In this document: positions 48,301 to 59,200 of the stretch, piece by piece
Layout: every line of letters starts with the position of its first letter
How positions within the stretch are numbered: the stretch's first letter is position 1
Source: Stieleria marina
GTDB lineage: Bacteria > Planctomycetota > Planctomycetia > Pirellulales > Pirellulaceae
Reading direction: 5' to 3'
NCBI GenBank assembly: GCA_007741555.1
Contig: CP036526.1
Coordinates: forward strand, 6,623,719 to 6,687,718
Length of the DNA stretch: 64,000 bases
The notes under the pieces: model-generated
What the model was told of the DNA's origin: nothing
Database searches by the model: none
What the model saw: the letters and a program-made list of their open reading frames with translations, nothing else
Program-made: the position numbers and the translations under genes

Positions 48301-49670
48301 TTAAATCTTCGTGAACCTTGCAACGAAACCGCCGCCAGGGGCGAGCTTGATGTCGAGTGTTTTTTCTCGCGTGAGAGATCGTTTTTTGACTTTCAGCGGA
48401 ATCGCCGTGGTGAATTCGTGCAAGTCGGCCTTTGCGTTGAGTCCCACAAGGTTCACGCGGTCCGATTTCAGGTCGTCACTCACCGTCGTGATCAAATAGT
48501 TTCCTTCGCCGAGAAACGTGAGATCCAATTGGTAGTCCTTGGTGATCTGTTCGCCGTTGAGAACACCGACGAACCACACGTCACCGCTTCGCCTAGCCAT
48601 GCTGGAAAGCTTCCCGATTTCGCTACCAGGCAGAACACGGGTTTCATCCCAGACGGGCGGAATGGTTTTGACGGTGGGGAACGCATCCTTCAGAATCGGC
48701 GCGTTCATCATGGTGCTGGGGTGCTCCGCGTAGGTTTGCAGTGCGGAAGTGAAAGCGACGAGTGTCGCCACTTGATGTGCCCAGGTGGTGCGTCTCCCAG
48801 CTCCACGCTGTTCGTCCGGGACGAACAAATTTGGCGGCGCCAAAGAGTTTTGGATCCGGCGCGGGATTTAGATTCTTGATCAAGTCACTGTTGACCAACT
48901 CATTCAAATCGTCCGCCAGCATCGTGACTCGCCAAAGCGTCACGATGGGGCCGTCGACATCAAAGCCGGCGTCTCCTTCGGTGAAATCCGCGACAAGTGT
49001 TCTGTCACCGACTCCACGCAGTCGCATGCCGCTGTAGTTGTACGTCGCCGCCTTGGTAATCACGGCATAGCCAAGTTGACTGGGTAGTTCGAAGACGATC
49101 GGCGTTCCTTGGACGGGACACGGTGTGCAAATTTCGTGCGTCCGTCGTCAGCCACTCGCCGGCGTAAGACTTCAGCTTCCATTTCTTTGCAGTACGCTCG
49201 AAGTACCAAGCCTTTGCGTCTTTGATGATCTTCCAACTGGAATTCTCTCCATCGACATGTTGCGTCCCGTTTGCGGAAACCAAATAACGCAGTGCCACTC
49301 CATCATCGAAGACGCGGCACGCCAGTGACCACTTTCGCCCGCTAGGCCGATGCGTGATCGGAAAGTCCACTGCGTGTAGTGGTTGCGAGCCTGAGTGTGG
49401 ACGCCGCGTATCACATAAGTCTCATCGCGACTGGTCCGCTCGGCTTTTCCGATGGTCACTTGCTCGCCCAAGTCCACCCCATCGACCGTGATCCCTCAAC
49501 GGGAAGCCTCGATGATCTTCCGATCTTTCCAGCGAATGTCATAATGCAGAGCCCCGTCGTTGGCAGCTAAAACTCTTGCCTCGATCTTTCCATCAGGGCT
49601 GCGAAGTACATCAGCAGAGAAACAGGGCACACAGAGGATCGTCAGACAGCAGAAAGCGTAGCGTTTATAA
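48301..49670 (-). pseudogene. GH97-family glycoside hydrolase remnant, frameshifted and internally deleted
   Basis: Fragments of one glycoside hydrolase family 97 gene in changing frames. Near 49660-49500 is a signal-peptide-like start (KRYAFCCLTILCVPCFSADV) and the GH97 N-terminal SPDGKIEARV...LHYDIRW, closed by a TGA at 49496-49498. The frame continues to RNHYTQ, then shifts near 49372 into DFPITHRPSGRKWSLACRVF. A second shift near 49115 leads into GTPIVFELPSQLGYAVITK...FTEGDAGFDVDGPIVTLWR. After RPGRTAWSWE (about 48800) the frame changes again and jumps to the C-terminal domain TTWAHQVATLVAFTSALQTYAEHP...LAPGGGFVARFTKI. The catalytic barrel is missing. The remnant has about 450 codons where the family has roughly 650-700. 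Confidence 0.82.
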
Positions 49671-49673
49671 TAC

Positions 49674-51194
49674 TTACTGACGTTTGAACTGCTCGTATTC
49701 CGGGTTTACATCGGCATTCTTGAAAACCGGTTTGTCTTTCCATAGGTCGTAGGTTGCCTTCAGCTGAGCGACAGACTCCGGAAACGGTCCCTTGTCGCCC
49801 GACTCTGCAATCCAAGTTTCCAAAATCTCGCGGTGCTTCTTTAGTTTGCCCGCATGCTTGGGGTCCGCAGCGAGGTTGTTCATCTGGTGCGGATCAACCG
49901 CCAAGTCGTAAAGCTCTTCGGTGGGACGCATCCCGAACCAGTGTTCTTCTTGATAGTCGTTCAGTTCGCCGGCTTTGCGTAAACGTTTGAAATCTTTGAC
50001 TTCTGTTTTGTTGTCGCGGTATTGAGCTTGCAGCAACGGACGATCGGGAAAGTAGTTGCGGATATAACGCATTGTTTCGCTACGAACCGTGCGAATGCGG
50101 TCGATGGTGTAGTCGCAGCGATCGCGAGCGGAGATGACGTAGTCACGCGGTTTGTAATCGTCGCCGAAAAGATTCTGCCCATCCAAGTAATCCGGCGTCA
50201 CAGCGTTGCCCATTGCCAAGGTCGTAGCGGAAATGTCTAAGCCCGACACAAGTTCGTTGCGGACGGTCCCCGCCTTCAACGCAGGGTGTTTACCTTTGAC
50301 CATCAGCGGAACGTGAACGCCACCTTCGTAGCAGAACTGTTTGTGTCGCAGTGAATGGTTGCTGCCGTGATCTGAAAAGAAAAAGACGACGGTGTTATCA
50401 AGTTCACCGTCGGTTTCGAGTTGTCGTAGAATCTCTTCCACTCGCACGTCGGCGCCGCGGGCTGCGTTGTAGTGCATCGTCCACGACGCTCGGTGACCAG
50501 GCGTGTCGGGAAAATACGGCGGCAGCGGCACGGCCTCTTTCGCCAATCGTTCGCCTTTGCGAACGTGCTTCGCGTTTGCCTTGCCGCCTTTGATTTCGAT
50601 CTGCCCAAACCAGGGCTGGGATTTTTTAGGCCGCGAATTCCAGGTGTCTTCGGTGACCGACATGTTGTGGTGAGCGTGATTGCCCTGCCAGCCGTTCATG
50701 CCGGCTTTATAATCGGGTTCATTGCCGACGCTGTAGAGTTTTCGCCGGTCGTAGTGAAAGTTGTAATCGTCTTTGCCGCTGTTGAATGTAAAGTATCCCG
50801 CGTCGCGCATCAGCTCCGGAATCGTCTTGATTCCTGCGGGCAAATAGATACGCAATTCTTCGGGAACGACCGTCCCATTGGTGAAACGTCCGGAGCGATG
50901 CTGGTGGGTTCCGGTCGTGGTCTGCATCACACCCGTGATGATCGCGGAGCGACACGACGAACAAACCGGCGCGGGCATGAACGCACGCTTGAACAAAACT
51001 CCTTCGGTCGCGAACTGGTCGATCGCGGGAGTGTGGCCCATGTTGATGGGATCGTCGTAGCACCCCATAAACGGCGACAGGTCTTCGGAGAAAATCCAAA
51101 GGATGTTCGGCCGGTCATCGGCAACCGCCGGGGAAGCCGGGAGCACAAAGGACGCGAGCAGAAAAACACAAAGGCACTTGGCAAAGCGGTGCAT
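49674..51194 (-). CDS. Secreted sulfatase (N-sulfoglucosamine sulfohydrolase/arylsulfatase-like)
   Basis: 506 residues. A signal peptide (MHRFAKCLCVFLLASFVLPA, cut near AVA/D) is followed by DDRPNILWIFSEDLSP with a metal-binding acidic pair. The formylglycine site is PVC78-S-S-C81-R82-SAIITG. Then come TGTHQHRS, FFFSDHGSNH (metal-binding) and a C-terminal sulfatase subdomain (TEELYDLAVDPHQMNNLAADP). Close relatives usually read CSASR. The Cys and Arg are kept, but position 3 is Ser and position 4 Cys. It likely acts on sulfated polysaccharide in the periplasm. ATG 51194 begins the signal peptide. It lies beside the GH97 remnant, suggesting a former polysaccharide locus. Confidence 0.88.
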   Translation of the reverse strand: MHRFAKCLCVFLLASFVLPASPAVADDRPNILWIFSEDLSPFMGCYDDPINMGHTPAIDQFATEGVLFKRAFMPAPVCSSCRSAIITGVMQTTTGTHQHRSGRFTNGTVVPEELRIYLPAGIKTIPELMRDAGYFTFNSGKDDYNFHYDRRKLYSVGNEPDYKAGMNGWQGNHAHHNMSVTEDTWNSRPKKSQPWFGQIEIKGGKANAKHVRKGERLAKEAVPLPPYFPDTPGHRASWTMHYNAARGADVRVEEILRQLETDGELDNTVVFFFSDHGSNHSLRHKQFCYEGGVHVPLMVKGKHPALKAGTVRNELVSGLDISATTLAMGNAVTPDYLDGQNLFGDDYKPRDYVISARDRCDYTIDRIRTVRSETMRYIRNYFPDRPLLQAQYRDNKTEVKDFKRLRKAGELNDYQEEHWFGMRPTEELYDLAVDPHQMNNLAADPKHAGKLKKHREILETWIAESGDKGPFPESVAQLKATYDLWKDKPVFKNADVNPEYEQFKRQ

Positions 51195-51265
51195 GGTATC
51201 TCGTCGAAAAGGATGGAGCGAACGATCCGTCCATTCTAACCGATGCACTCAGCTAACCGATGCAC

Positions 51266-53128
51266 TCAGGAAGATGACTTTTCCGCGGCTCCCTGTTTGA
51301 TCTCGATGGTTTGATCGACAGAATCCACTTCGTGGACCGTAGCCAGACCGCCTGGCCAAGTGACCGTGACTTCGTCGACGGTATCGACGGTTCCCAAACC
51401 AAACGTCAAAACGCGCTCTGACTGACTCAGGTAGCTCCGAGTGGGCATCAGCTGTTGCTCCCAAATTCGATCGCCTGATTTGATACTCACGCGAGCCCCC
51501 AGGCCATCACGATTGGCAGGGGAGCCTTGAAGCCGGACTCGCAAGTAATGATGACCGGTTTGCTGATCATTGCGGAAAACCTTGGGCGAGCCACCGCTAA
51601 CAGAAATCACCACGTCTTGGTCTCCGTCTTCATCGAAATCGCCAAACGCAGCTCCGCGACCAACGATGGGATCGCAAAACGCTGTGCCGCTGCAAGATTC
51701 AGGCACTTCGACCAGTTCGCTATTCGCTTGACGTCCGGCATTCCAAAACAACTGAGGTGATTGTGCGTACTGTTGAGTGCGCTGCGTCTTGGCAATTTCT
51801 TCTTCCAGATGTCCGTTGGCTCCCAGCACATCGGGCCGACCATCCAGATCAACATCAAAAAAGAACATGCCAAACGTCAGTCCGCTACGAGTCGGCGGAC
51901 CAAATCCCGTTGCGATCGCGCCGTCGACAAACTGAGCTCGCTTGGGCGATGCCATGTAGAGCGCACTTTGTTCGTTGGCAAAGTTGCCGATCCCGATTGC
52001 CAGTGTCCCATTGGATCGAAATACGGTGGTATCAATTCCCATCGCACCGCGAGCGTTTCCGCTGCGGTCGTAAGCAATTCCCAGCAGTCGGCCTTTCTCG
52101 CTAAACGTGCCGTCCTGGTTGTTTTCAAACAAGAAATTCCGCACCGTGTCGTTGGACACGATGATGTCAATCCAGCCGTCACGATTGACATCCACCGGAG
52201 CCAAGCCCATCGCTTTGCCAAGTGGCACGTCCGTATCGTCGTTGCGAATCTGAATTCCAGCCGACGCGGACACATCGGTGAACTTTCCTTCCCCGTCGTT
52301 GTGATAGAGATACGAATACGAACCCGCAAACGCTTTGGGCGGTCCGTAAGCACGCGACTCTCCGTCCAGAGTAAAGTTCTGGCTTAGGTCCGCCTCCTCG
52401 CTCCACGATACGTAGTTGCAGACAAACAAATCCAGCAAGCCATCGTTGTCATAGTCAAAGAAACCGCAGCTCGTGCTCCAGGCATTTTCAGCCCCCGACA
52501 CGCCAGCTTGATTCGTGACGTCCGTGTATTTACCGTCGTCATTCTGCAGCAGACGGTTGGCACCCACCGCTGAAATAAACACATCCGCATCACCGTCGTT
52601 GTCATAGTCGCCGACAGCAACGCCCATACCGTACGTTTCAAAGTCGATTCCGGCCTCAGCGGACACATCGCTAAACCCAAACTGACCATTACCGGCGAAA
52701 AGTTTGCTTTTGGATTCGACCTGCTGTTCGTCCCATGGCCAGCGACGCGAATTCACCAACAACAGGTCTTGGTGACCGTCATTGTTGTAGTCCAGCACTG
52801 CCACGCCACTGCCCATGGTTTCGGGCAGCAGCTTGTCACCGTACCGTCCCGTTTCGTGTTGAAAATCGATTCCACTTTCGGCAGTCACATCGACCATACG
52901 AAGCGAGGGAATCTTGCCATCTTCGTCGACGCGTTGCTCGGGATTTTCGACGATCGCTTCGACCGCTTCCTGCTTGGGTTTCCTTAAGTTCAAGAAGAGC
53001 AGAATCCCGATCACCGGCAACATCAAGAACACCAATGCAATCAACGAAGCTCGAAAAGCGTGGCCAATGACCGCATCGTTTTCGACGTCATCATGCGTTT
53101 CATCGGTTGGCTGGTCCGGTTGTGTCAT
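51266..53128 (-). CDS. Membrane-anchored VCBS/FG-GAP beta-propeller protein with ASPIC/UnbV domain (CRTAC1-like)
   Basis: 620 residues. A single membrane helix (about 27-47, ASLIALVFLMLPVIGILLFL) is followed by repeated calcium-binding-type FG-GAP strands: DYNNDGHQDLLLV, DYDNDGDADVFI, DYDNDGLLDLFV, DVNRDGWIDIIV, DVDLDGRPDVL and DFDEDGDQDVVI. The C-terminal ASPIC/UnbV domain contains NRDGLGARVSIKSGDR and VTVTWPGG. It is probably displayed on the periplasmic side. CRTAC1-like proteins of bacteria are uncharacterised. It is the last gene of the minus-strand cluster with the multihaem cytochrome (53303) and the 1289-residue ASPIC protein (56217). ATG 53128 was chosen over an upstream in-frame start at 53206. 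Confidence 0.88.
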   Translation of the reverse strand: MTQPDQPTDETHDDVENDAVIGHAFRASLIALVFLMLPVIGILLFLNLRKPKQEAVEAIVENPEQRVDEDGKIPSLRMVDVTAESGIDFQHETGRYGDKLLPETMGSGVAVLDYNNDGHQDLLLVNSRRWPWDEQQVESKSKLFAGNGQFGFSDVSAEAGIDFETYGMGVAVGDYDNDGDADVFISAVGANRLLQNDDGKYTDVTNQAGVSGAENAWSTSCGFFDYDNDGLLDLFVCNYVSWSEEADLSQNFTLDGESRAYGPPKAFAGSYSYLYHNDGEGKFTDVSASAGIQIRNDDTDVPLGKAMGLAPVDVNRDGWIDIIVSNDTVRNFLFENNQDGTFSEKGRLLGIAYDRSGNARGAMGIDTTVFRSNGTLAIGIGNFANEQSALYMASPKRAQFVDGAIATGFGPPTRSGLTFGMFFFDVDLDGRPDVLGANGHLEEEIAKTQRTQQYAQSPQLFWNAGRQANSELVEVPESCSGTAFCDPIVGRGAAFGDFDEDGDQDVVISVSGGSPKVFRNDQQTGHHYLRVRLQGSPANRDGLGARVSIKSGDRIWEQQLMPTRSYLSQSERVLTFGLGTVDTVDEVTVTWPGGLATVHEVDSVDQTIEIKQGAAEKSSS

Positions 53129-53302
53129 GCTTGAATCTTTAAAGGCTAAATATTCAGGATAGGTCGTTCGTGTCCTGTCTGATCGGGCACGGCGATTTGG
53201 CCGCACGCGGCAGTTAGACGAAACATCTCTTGACGACGCCAGAACCGAGTGCGTCGCTTTTTACTTCGCGACTTCAATTTCGCATCGTCCATTCTAAGGC
53301 GT

Positions 53303-56104
53303 CTATTTCTCGTCGCGATGCAGATCGTAGATCACCAGTGCTTCCGCGGCTTGATTGGCCGCCGGGTACTTCCGGCGAGCTGCTGGAACAGCGATTTCGG
53401 CGGCATTGTCGTCTGGCTTGTAGCGAGCGTGCAATTCCCGGTGCTTCTTCTCGCTCTCATCGTCACCCATCAATGCGTAGGATTCTGCCAGATTTGCGTG
53501 AGCCGTGACGTTCTCGGCATCAATCTCCAAAACTCCCAAGAATTGTTCTTGCGCTGCTTCAATCAACTCGTGATACACGTCAGACTTGCCCAGCACCTCA
53601 GCCTGCTGCGCCAAGTCGATCAGTGTCATGCCAAGTTGGTTTTTGACGCGGTAGTCCAACGAAAAATCAAAGCCTCGTTCGGGAACCCTGGTTGCCAACA
53701 CTCCTCGAAATGACTTCGCTGCCGCTTCCAAATTTCCTTGCTGACGACTGATCATGCCGCTCAGCCAACCAGCGGTCCAACTGGGTGGCGGCGGATTCAT
53801 CTCGCCTGCACGAGCGAGCGATGCGGTTGCGCCGTCCAAGTCGCCTTCGGCAAACTGCACGCGTGCCAAATTCAACGGCCCGTCGTAACGCTTCATTCTT
53901 TCGACTTCGGCAAACGCCTCGCCCGCCTGCTTCAATTCGGCTTTGCCTTTCAAGAGCAATCCAATTCCGTAATCGTTCCAACGCTGCCAAGTTGCTGGTG
54001 ACGGCGGCGGCTGCAATGGCTTTGCTTGCGGCAGGCTTCCAGAAAACGTCTCGTCACCAATTTCAAACGTGACGCTGTCTTGAGCGATTTCGATGATCGG
54101 CAAATCGTTGGGATCGCCGACTTTTCCCAAGTCCAACGGATCACGCGCAGGATCACGATCCGCACGCACGAAATCCAAATACTCTGTATCAAATTTTCGG
54201 TACAGCAGCCGCGCCGTCACTTCGATCGGCTTGTCGCTGTTCAGCGGTACTTGAAATCGGTAGTGGACCGACTGCCCCGCGCCGGGCGGTATTTGGTGGC
54301 TGTACAACGGCGTGAAAATATCTTGTGCGTTCCGCCGATTGATGCGGTTACCGTTCCGGTCCAGCATGAACGTGTTGACGAAATGCGACCACGGACTGAC
54401 TCGTTCACGCTGATCACGTTGCCCGCTTTTGCCGACAATCGCCCCATCCTGTGTCGCGGTCAGTTCGATCCAAATCTGATTCGAATCAGTGGTTCCTTGG
54501 GTGAAATGGTGCCCCAGTGTGAGCGTGCGGAGAACGGTTTCGATCAGATAGGTTTCGCCACGCCGGAGCTGCAGTCCTTTGATCCCCAGTGGCGCATAAA
54601 GCTTGCCATCGATCGAACCACCTTCGCGGACACCAAACAGATCAATTCGCAATGAGTCCTTCAACAACTCACGGTGCGCTTCGATTCCTTCTTTGTCGCC
54701 TGTCCAATGGCTCAGGGCCGTGTTGGCACTTGGGAATCGGTGATCGTGGACCACTTCTTTTTTCATCAATCGCGAAAACACTGCGCCGAAATCATCGCTC
54801 GCCATCTCAGGCATGTGACAGCCGTTACAGTTTTCTTGTGCAACATCCGGATAGTAAAAACTGGATGCACCGTGACCGGAAACGCCGCTTAGCAAATAGC
54901 TGTCGTAGTGGTTCTGGCCGCGAAGGAATTCTTTGTAATCGGTGACGTCACCAGGAAGCGACACTTTGTGGCAAACGCCACAGAATTCGGCCGTTTTGTG
55001 AAATGGCTTGAGCATTTCGTGTTTGTGAAACGCCGGCTTCGCTTTGACCATCAACGAATTGATCGACTGCAGAATGCCGTTTTCGCTGTAAGCAAACGGA
55101 TAATGCTTGGGTTCATCAATCGTGTAATCCGCATTGCCGACCGTGCTATCGATCGACTGAATCGCATGACAAGCCGTGCAAGTGATGCCTGCGTGAGCCG
55201 TGGGGTCTGCGACATCATCGTAATTCGGGTCGTCAAATTTACCGGAAAAGAACGGCACCGGATCGTGGCAACCGGCGCACCACCGCGAAGCTTGCAGCGT
55301 GCCCGATCGCTCCGTAGCCACTCGCCGAGTCTCGCGAACGGATGCGCGATAGGCGGGATTGTTAAAACTGCTCAGTTTGTGCGCGCTGTGCAACCAGCTG
55401 TTGTGAATATCGCTGTGGCAGCTCAAGCAGTATTCGTCATTCATCAACGTATCGGCAGCAATGAATTTCCCCGTAGCAGTGCTAGCCAAGGACGGCTGAA
55501 AATACTTGTCACCGTCGGCAGGTGCCGATCCATCACTTACCAGAGGACTGGATGCTTGAAAGGCCACCATCAATCCGACGACGACCGCCGTCGCCATCGC
55601 GACGCGTTTACCGACATGCCACTTAATTTTGGGGCCCACCAAACGATGGAGCCAGTACAACCAAACCGCCAACAGTGGTGCCAGCAGGTGCGTCCAGTAG
55701 ACAACGCTGCGAGCCCCCCCGCTTCCAATGTGAAACTTGCCGATTCGCATCAACAACAGACCGCTGCACAAGATTGCGATCGCAATGACGAACAAGGCGT
55801 ATCCAATGCGAACAGCCCGGCGATTTCGACGGTGCCGTGAGCGGACCATATGAACCGTACCGAACAGAATCGTCGGCACGATCAACAACAATCCCAGTGC
55901 AAGGTGCACCAAAAACATCAGCTGATAGAAATGCGTTTCAAAGACTTGGTCGGTGGCGACCTGCAGCCACGTGATGCTGGTGAGATACAATCCATTGGCG
56001 GCCAGAACGCCAAAGAGTGTCAGCACTACGTACAGAACCAGACGCAACCGTTTCGTAACGGGGCGTTTGCGAAGTGGTGACGAATTCGATCGGTCTGAGT
56101 TCAT
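53303..56104 (-). CDS. Membrane multihaem cytochrome c with C-terminal TPRs
   Basis: 933 residues. About five membrane helices lie in the first 190 residues, including His residues (HFYQLMFLVHL, VYWTHLLAPLLAVWLYWLH), reminiscent of b-type haem domains, by inference. The periplasmic part has five CxxCH haem c sites: YCLSCH (about 225), WCAGCH (about 276), TCTACH (about 311), FCGVCH (about 376) and NCNGCH (about 426), in a cytochrome c554-like arrangement. A beta-rich region follows, then TPRs from about 730 to 910. It probably moves electrons between the quinone pool and a periplasmic or outer partner. The flanking genes encode ASPIC/VCBS proteins with the same orientation. Confidence 0.85.
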   Translation of the reverse strand: MNSDRSNSSPLRKRPVTKRLRLVLYVVLTLFGVLAANGLYLTSITWLQVATDQVFETHFYQLMFLVHLALGLLLIVPTILFGTVHMVRSRHRRNRRAVRIGYALFVIAIAILCSGLLLMRIGKFHIGSGGARSVVYWTHLLAPLLAVWLYWLHRLVGPKIKWHVGKRVAMATAVVVGLMVAFQASSPLVSDGSAPADGDKYFQPSLASTATGKFIAADTLMNDEYCLSCHSDIHNSWLHSAHKLSSFNNPAYRASVRETRRVATERSGTLQASRWCAGCHDPVPFFSGKFDDPNYDDVADPTAHAGITCTACHAIQSIDSTVGNADYTIDEPKHYPFAYSENGILQSINSLMVKAKPAFHKHEMLKPFHKTAEFCGVCHKVSLPGDVTDYKEFLRGQNHYDSYLLSGVSGHGASSFYYPDVAQENCNGCHMPEMASDDFGAVFSRLMKKEVVHDHRFPSANTALSHWTGDKEGIEAHRELLKDSLRIDLFGVREGGSIDGKLYAPLGIKGLQLRRGETYLIETVLRTLTLGHHFTQGTTDSNQIWIELTATQDGAIVGKSGQRDQRERVSPWSHFVNTFMLDRNGNRINRRNAQDIFTPLYSHQIPPGAGQSVHYRFQVPLNSDKPIEVTARLLYRKFDTEYLDFVRADRDPARDPLDLGKVGDPNDLPIIEIAQDSVTFEIGDETFSGSLPQAKPLQPPPSPATWQRWNDYGIGLLLKGKAELKQAGEAFAEVERMKRYDGPLNLARVQFAEGDLDGATASLARAGEMNPPPPSWTAGWLSGMISRQQGNLEAAAKSFRGVLATRVPERGFDFSLDYRVKNQLGMTLIDLAQQAEVLGKSDVYHELIEAAQEQFLGVLEIDAENVTAHANLAESYALMGDDESEKKHRELHARYKPDDNAAEIAVPAARRKYPAANQAAEALVIYDLHRDEK

Positions 56105-56216
56105 AAAAAGGCAGCGTGAACGACGACAAAGCTATTAGACGCATGCAACGGGCGAATGGTTTGGTCAAACTACGCCATTCGCCACGTTTGGCACGGAAAA
56201 CTGGGCTTAACGGGTA

Positions 56217-59200
56217 CTACGGCGATTGGATTTCGTCAAACGATGGCGTCCGAAATTGACGCGACAATTCGCTCTCCTGCGTTGTCTGTGCTGTACGCGA
56301 CCAAAAACTGCGAAAAGACTGCCGTCGCTGGCGGTGCGACAAATTATCCCGCTCGATTTTGGCACTTTTTGCCGCATCACCCAGCGGAGGTGGGTACGAC
56401 TGCATCTGCCGAAACGGAAGTGGCCCGATCGTCTGCCCCTCCAGCGTGTTCAAATCGGCATCCTTGTCCCATCCGACACAGTGCAGCACAAAATCTCGCT
56501 GCCAGCCTTCGGGCACAGGCGTGGTCGGAACCAAAAAATCCACGCGAATTTCATCGCCCGAACTAATGACGACCATCGAATTGTCCCAGCCGCTTAGCAG
56601 GTCTTTGCAAGGCCCAAACTGCGTCACGGCTCCCCGCAACGGCGGCCACTTCGGTGATTTGGACGCATTGCGATAGTCATAGACATCTGGCTCATTTTCA
56701 CTGCGTTTGACCCGCCGCGAAAAACCGTGATAGCCGACTTCGGCGCTGATCAGATCCAGCTGATGAGTGACCACCTTGGGCTTGGTTGACTGAACCACCA
56801 ATGCAGCATCATCCCAATAGATCTGCGCGGACGTGCGAACTCGAATTCGCGGGTCGTCGCGAACGATCACATCGGTAACATCGACAACGATGGTCTTTGT
56901 TTTTCCACCGGGGAATCCCATGAACGGAATCGCTTTTCGCCACCCCTCCGTCTCCGTCGCATCCGGCACCCAAACCGAAGGAAATTCGATGGCTGGCAGA
57001 TTGGGATTTTGATCAATCTGGATGTTCAGCGAAGTATCCGTTGGCAAGATCCATCCGGTCAAAACCAGATAGACCGATTCCTTGCTGTCATCATCCGATT
57101 CTAACTTTTCAAAATGGACATCTTCAAAATCCAGGTCGACCCAGTGCGGTGGACAGAGTCCCTGGCGAAGCCGACGATCAAAACCACGAACAAATTTTTG
57201 ATCACGCTGCGACAACAAATCCGTGACGTCGTGTCCCTGGCTGTCGACGGCCTTGCGCAAGCCATGACGGTCTTCGCTACCGAAAGCGAAAATTGTTTGC
57301 TTGGCGAGATCCGGTGGTCCGACCTTTTCGTTTGTCCACACATCAACGTCTCGCGGATGGTCCACCGCGGTCAACGCCAGGTGGTCAAAGTAAGCGACTT
57401 CCCAGAGCTCCTCGGTAAATCGCAATTGGTAGCGACCATCCTTTGGCACGATCGCGCTACCGTCGACTTTGAGATATTCCCAGGGTCGGTCTTTGGCGAC
57501 CACACCGGCCGCGACTTGCAGTCCCAACGGCGCGGCCCACAAACAGTCCGTCACGAAGGCGTACTTTTCGCCATCCCAGGCATACAGATAGGGGCAGGAT
57601 CCCTTGAGTGTTTGTTTTTCCTGCACCAACGCATCGACTTGCGGATCACGAATCGTCTGCGTCAAACCATTTGGCATGATGACGCGGACGCTGCTGGCAT
57701 CGTCGAATCGATCGAGACCAAAATGGGTTGCCGGCGAAGTAACGACATGCGATCGGTAGTGCGGTCCGAATCGCAATTCCAACACGCTACCGATTCCAAA
57801 ATGATTGACGCGACCGCTGCTGGCATTGTTGTCGGCGATCCCTTTGAATCGGACCGTCAAGTGATGATTTTCGTTCTTGGTCTGATTCGTTGCGACGACC
57901 AAGTTTCCATCTGACGCGATGACCAAGTCGACGCGGCCATCGCGATTGATGTCAGCAGCAGAAACTCGCCCCACCGCGCCGGGTAAAAAATCCTCTGACA
58001 TCGCCGGGCCGATCCCCCAAGGCCCAAGTCGCATCAAAACGCCCGGCAAAATCGCTTCACTCCAAGAGTCATTGTCCAAATCGGCAATCGCGATCGCGGC
58101 AGCATTCAGTTCACTTGATTGGACTTGTTCGACCGTCCAGATCCCTGCTTCGGCAGTCTGGGAAAACACTGCGGAAAGCGATTCGTTTCCGCCCACCAAA
58201 ATGTCCCATGACACGTTGCCATCTAGATCGGCGATCGCGACAGACGATGCTCCTTTGACCGGCGAAATGTCATCAATCATGCGGCCGCGAAACTGCAAAT
58301 GCAATTGATTTTCCAGGATTCCAGTGCGCCCGCTTTTTGGATGAACCGTGACGATGTCCAGGTCCAAGTCGCGATCGATATCGACCAACGCCATGTCGGC
58401 AGCCGGGTCAGCAGAATCAAATCCGCCTTCGTGATGCGTGACTTCAAAGAACGTCCGATTGCCTCGATTGACAAATAAACGGATGCCATCGGACTTCGTC
58501 GAAATCACAACATCCAAATCACCGTCGCCTTCCAAGTCGCCAGTGACCATGTCGATGACACCTCGGACTTCCTCCAGCCCCGACTTTTTGTCGACTAGTT
58601 TCAATACATCGCCCGGCGATGCCGACGAACGACCGTCGACACTGATCAACTGAATCGAATCGTTGCCAAAGGCAATCAAGCTGGGGAACGTGTCGTGAGC
58701 AGCTTCCGAGGAATAATCACGATCGGCTGTTTTTCCCGTGTCGCCCGAGGTTTTGATCCGTTGCGGACTGCTGCTGTCGACCATGAATAAATCCGCCACC
58801 ATCAGATGCTCCGCAGAGGCATCTAATTGCAGATCGGCCGCAACGGCCCATGCTTCGCCGTCGTTTTGCCAAAGCTGCAGTTTGCCGCTGTCACTGATCG
58901 TGGCAATGTCGTCTTTCTGGTCCAAGTCAAAATCGATCGGCAATGCTTCCACAATGTCCTTGGCTGGCTCGACGGAGGTGACCGCGAACTGGATCTCCGA
59001 ATCACCTTGTTTGACAGGCGACTGTTTGATCACGTCCGCCGACATGCGCCGAAGCGTCTGAAAACTCAGGCGGTCCAGCGGGTGAGGCGAAGCGCGACGC
59101 CGATCGGTTTTCAAAATTTCGGTCGGGTTAAGAACATTGAACCACTGCAACATGCGATTGCCAGCAGCGTCCCAGTTGTCGTCGTTGATCGCCGATGTGA

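Noticed and set aside
54908-55840. 310-codon plus-strand frame opposite the multihaem cytochrome
   Set aside because: Lies wholly antisense to the conserved haem-binding region. The composition is not protein-like.
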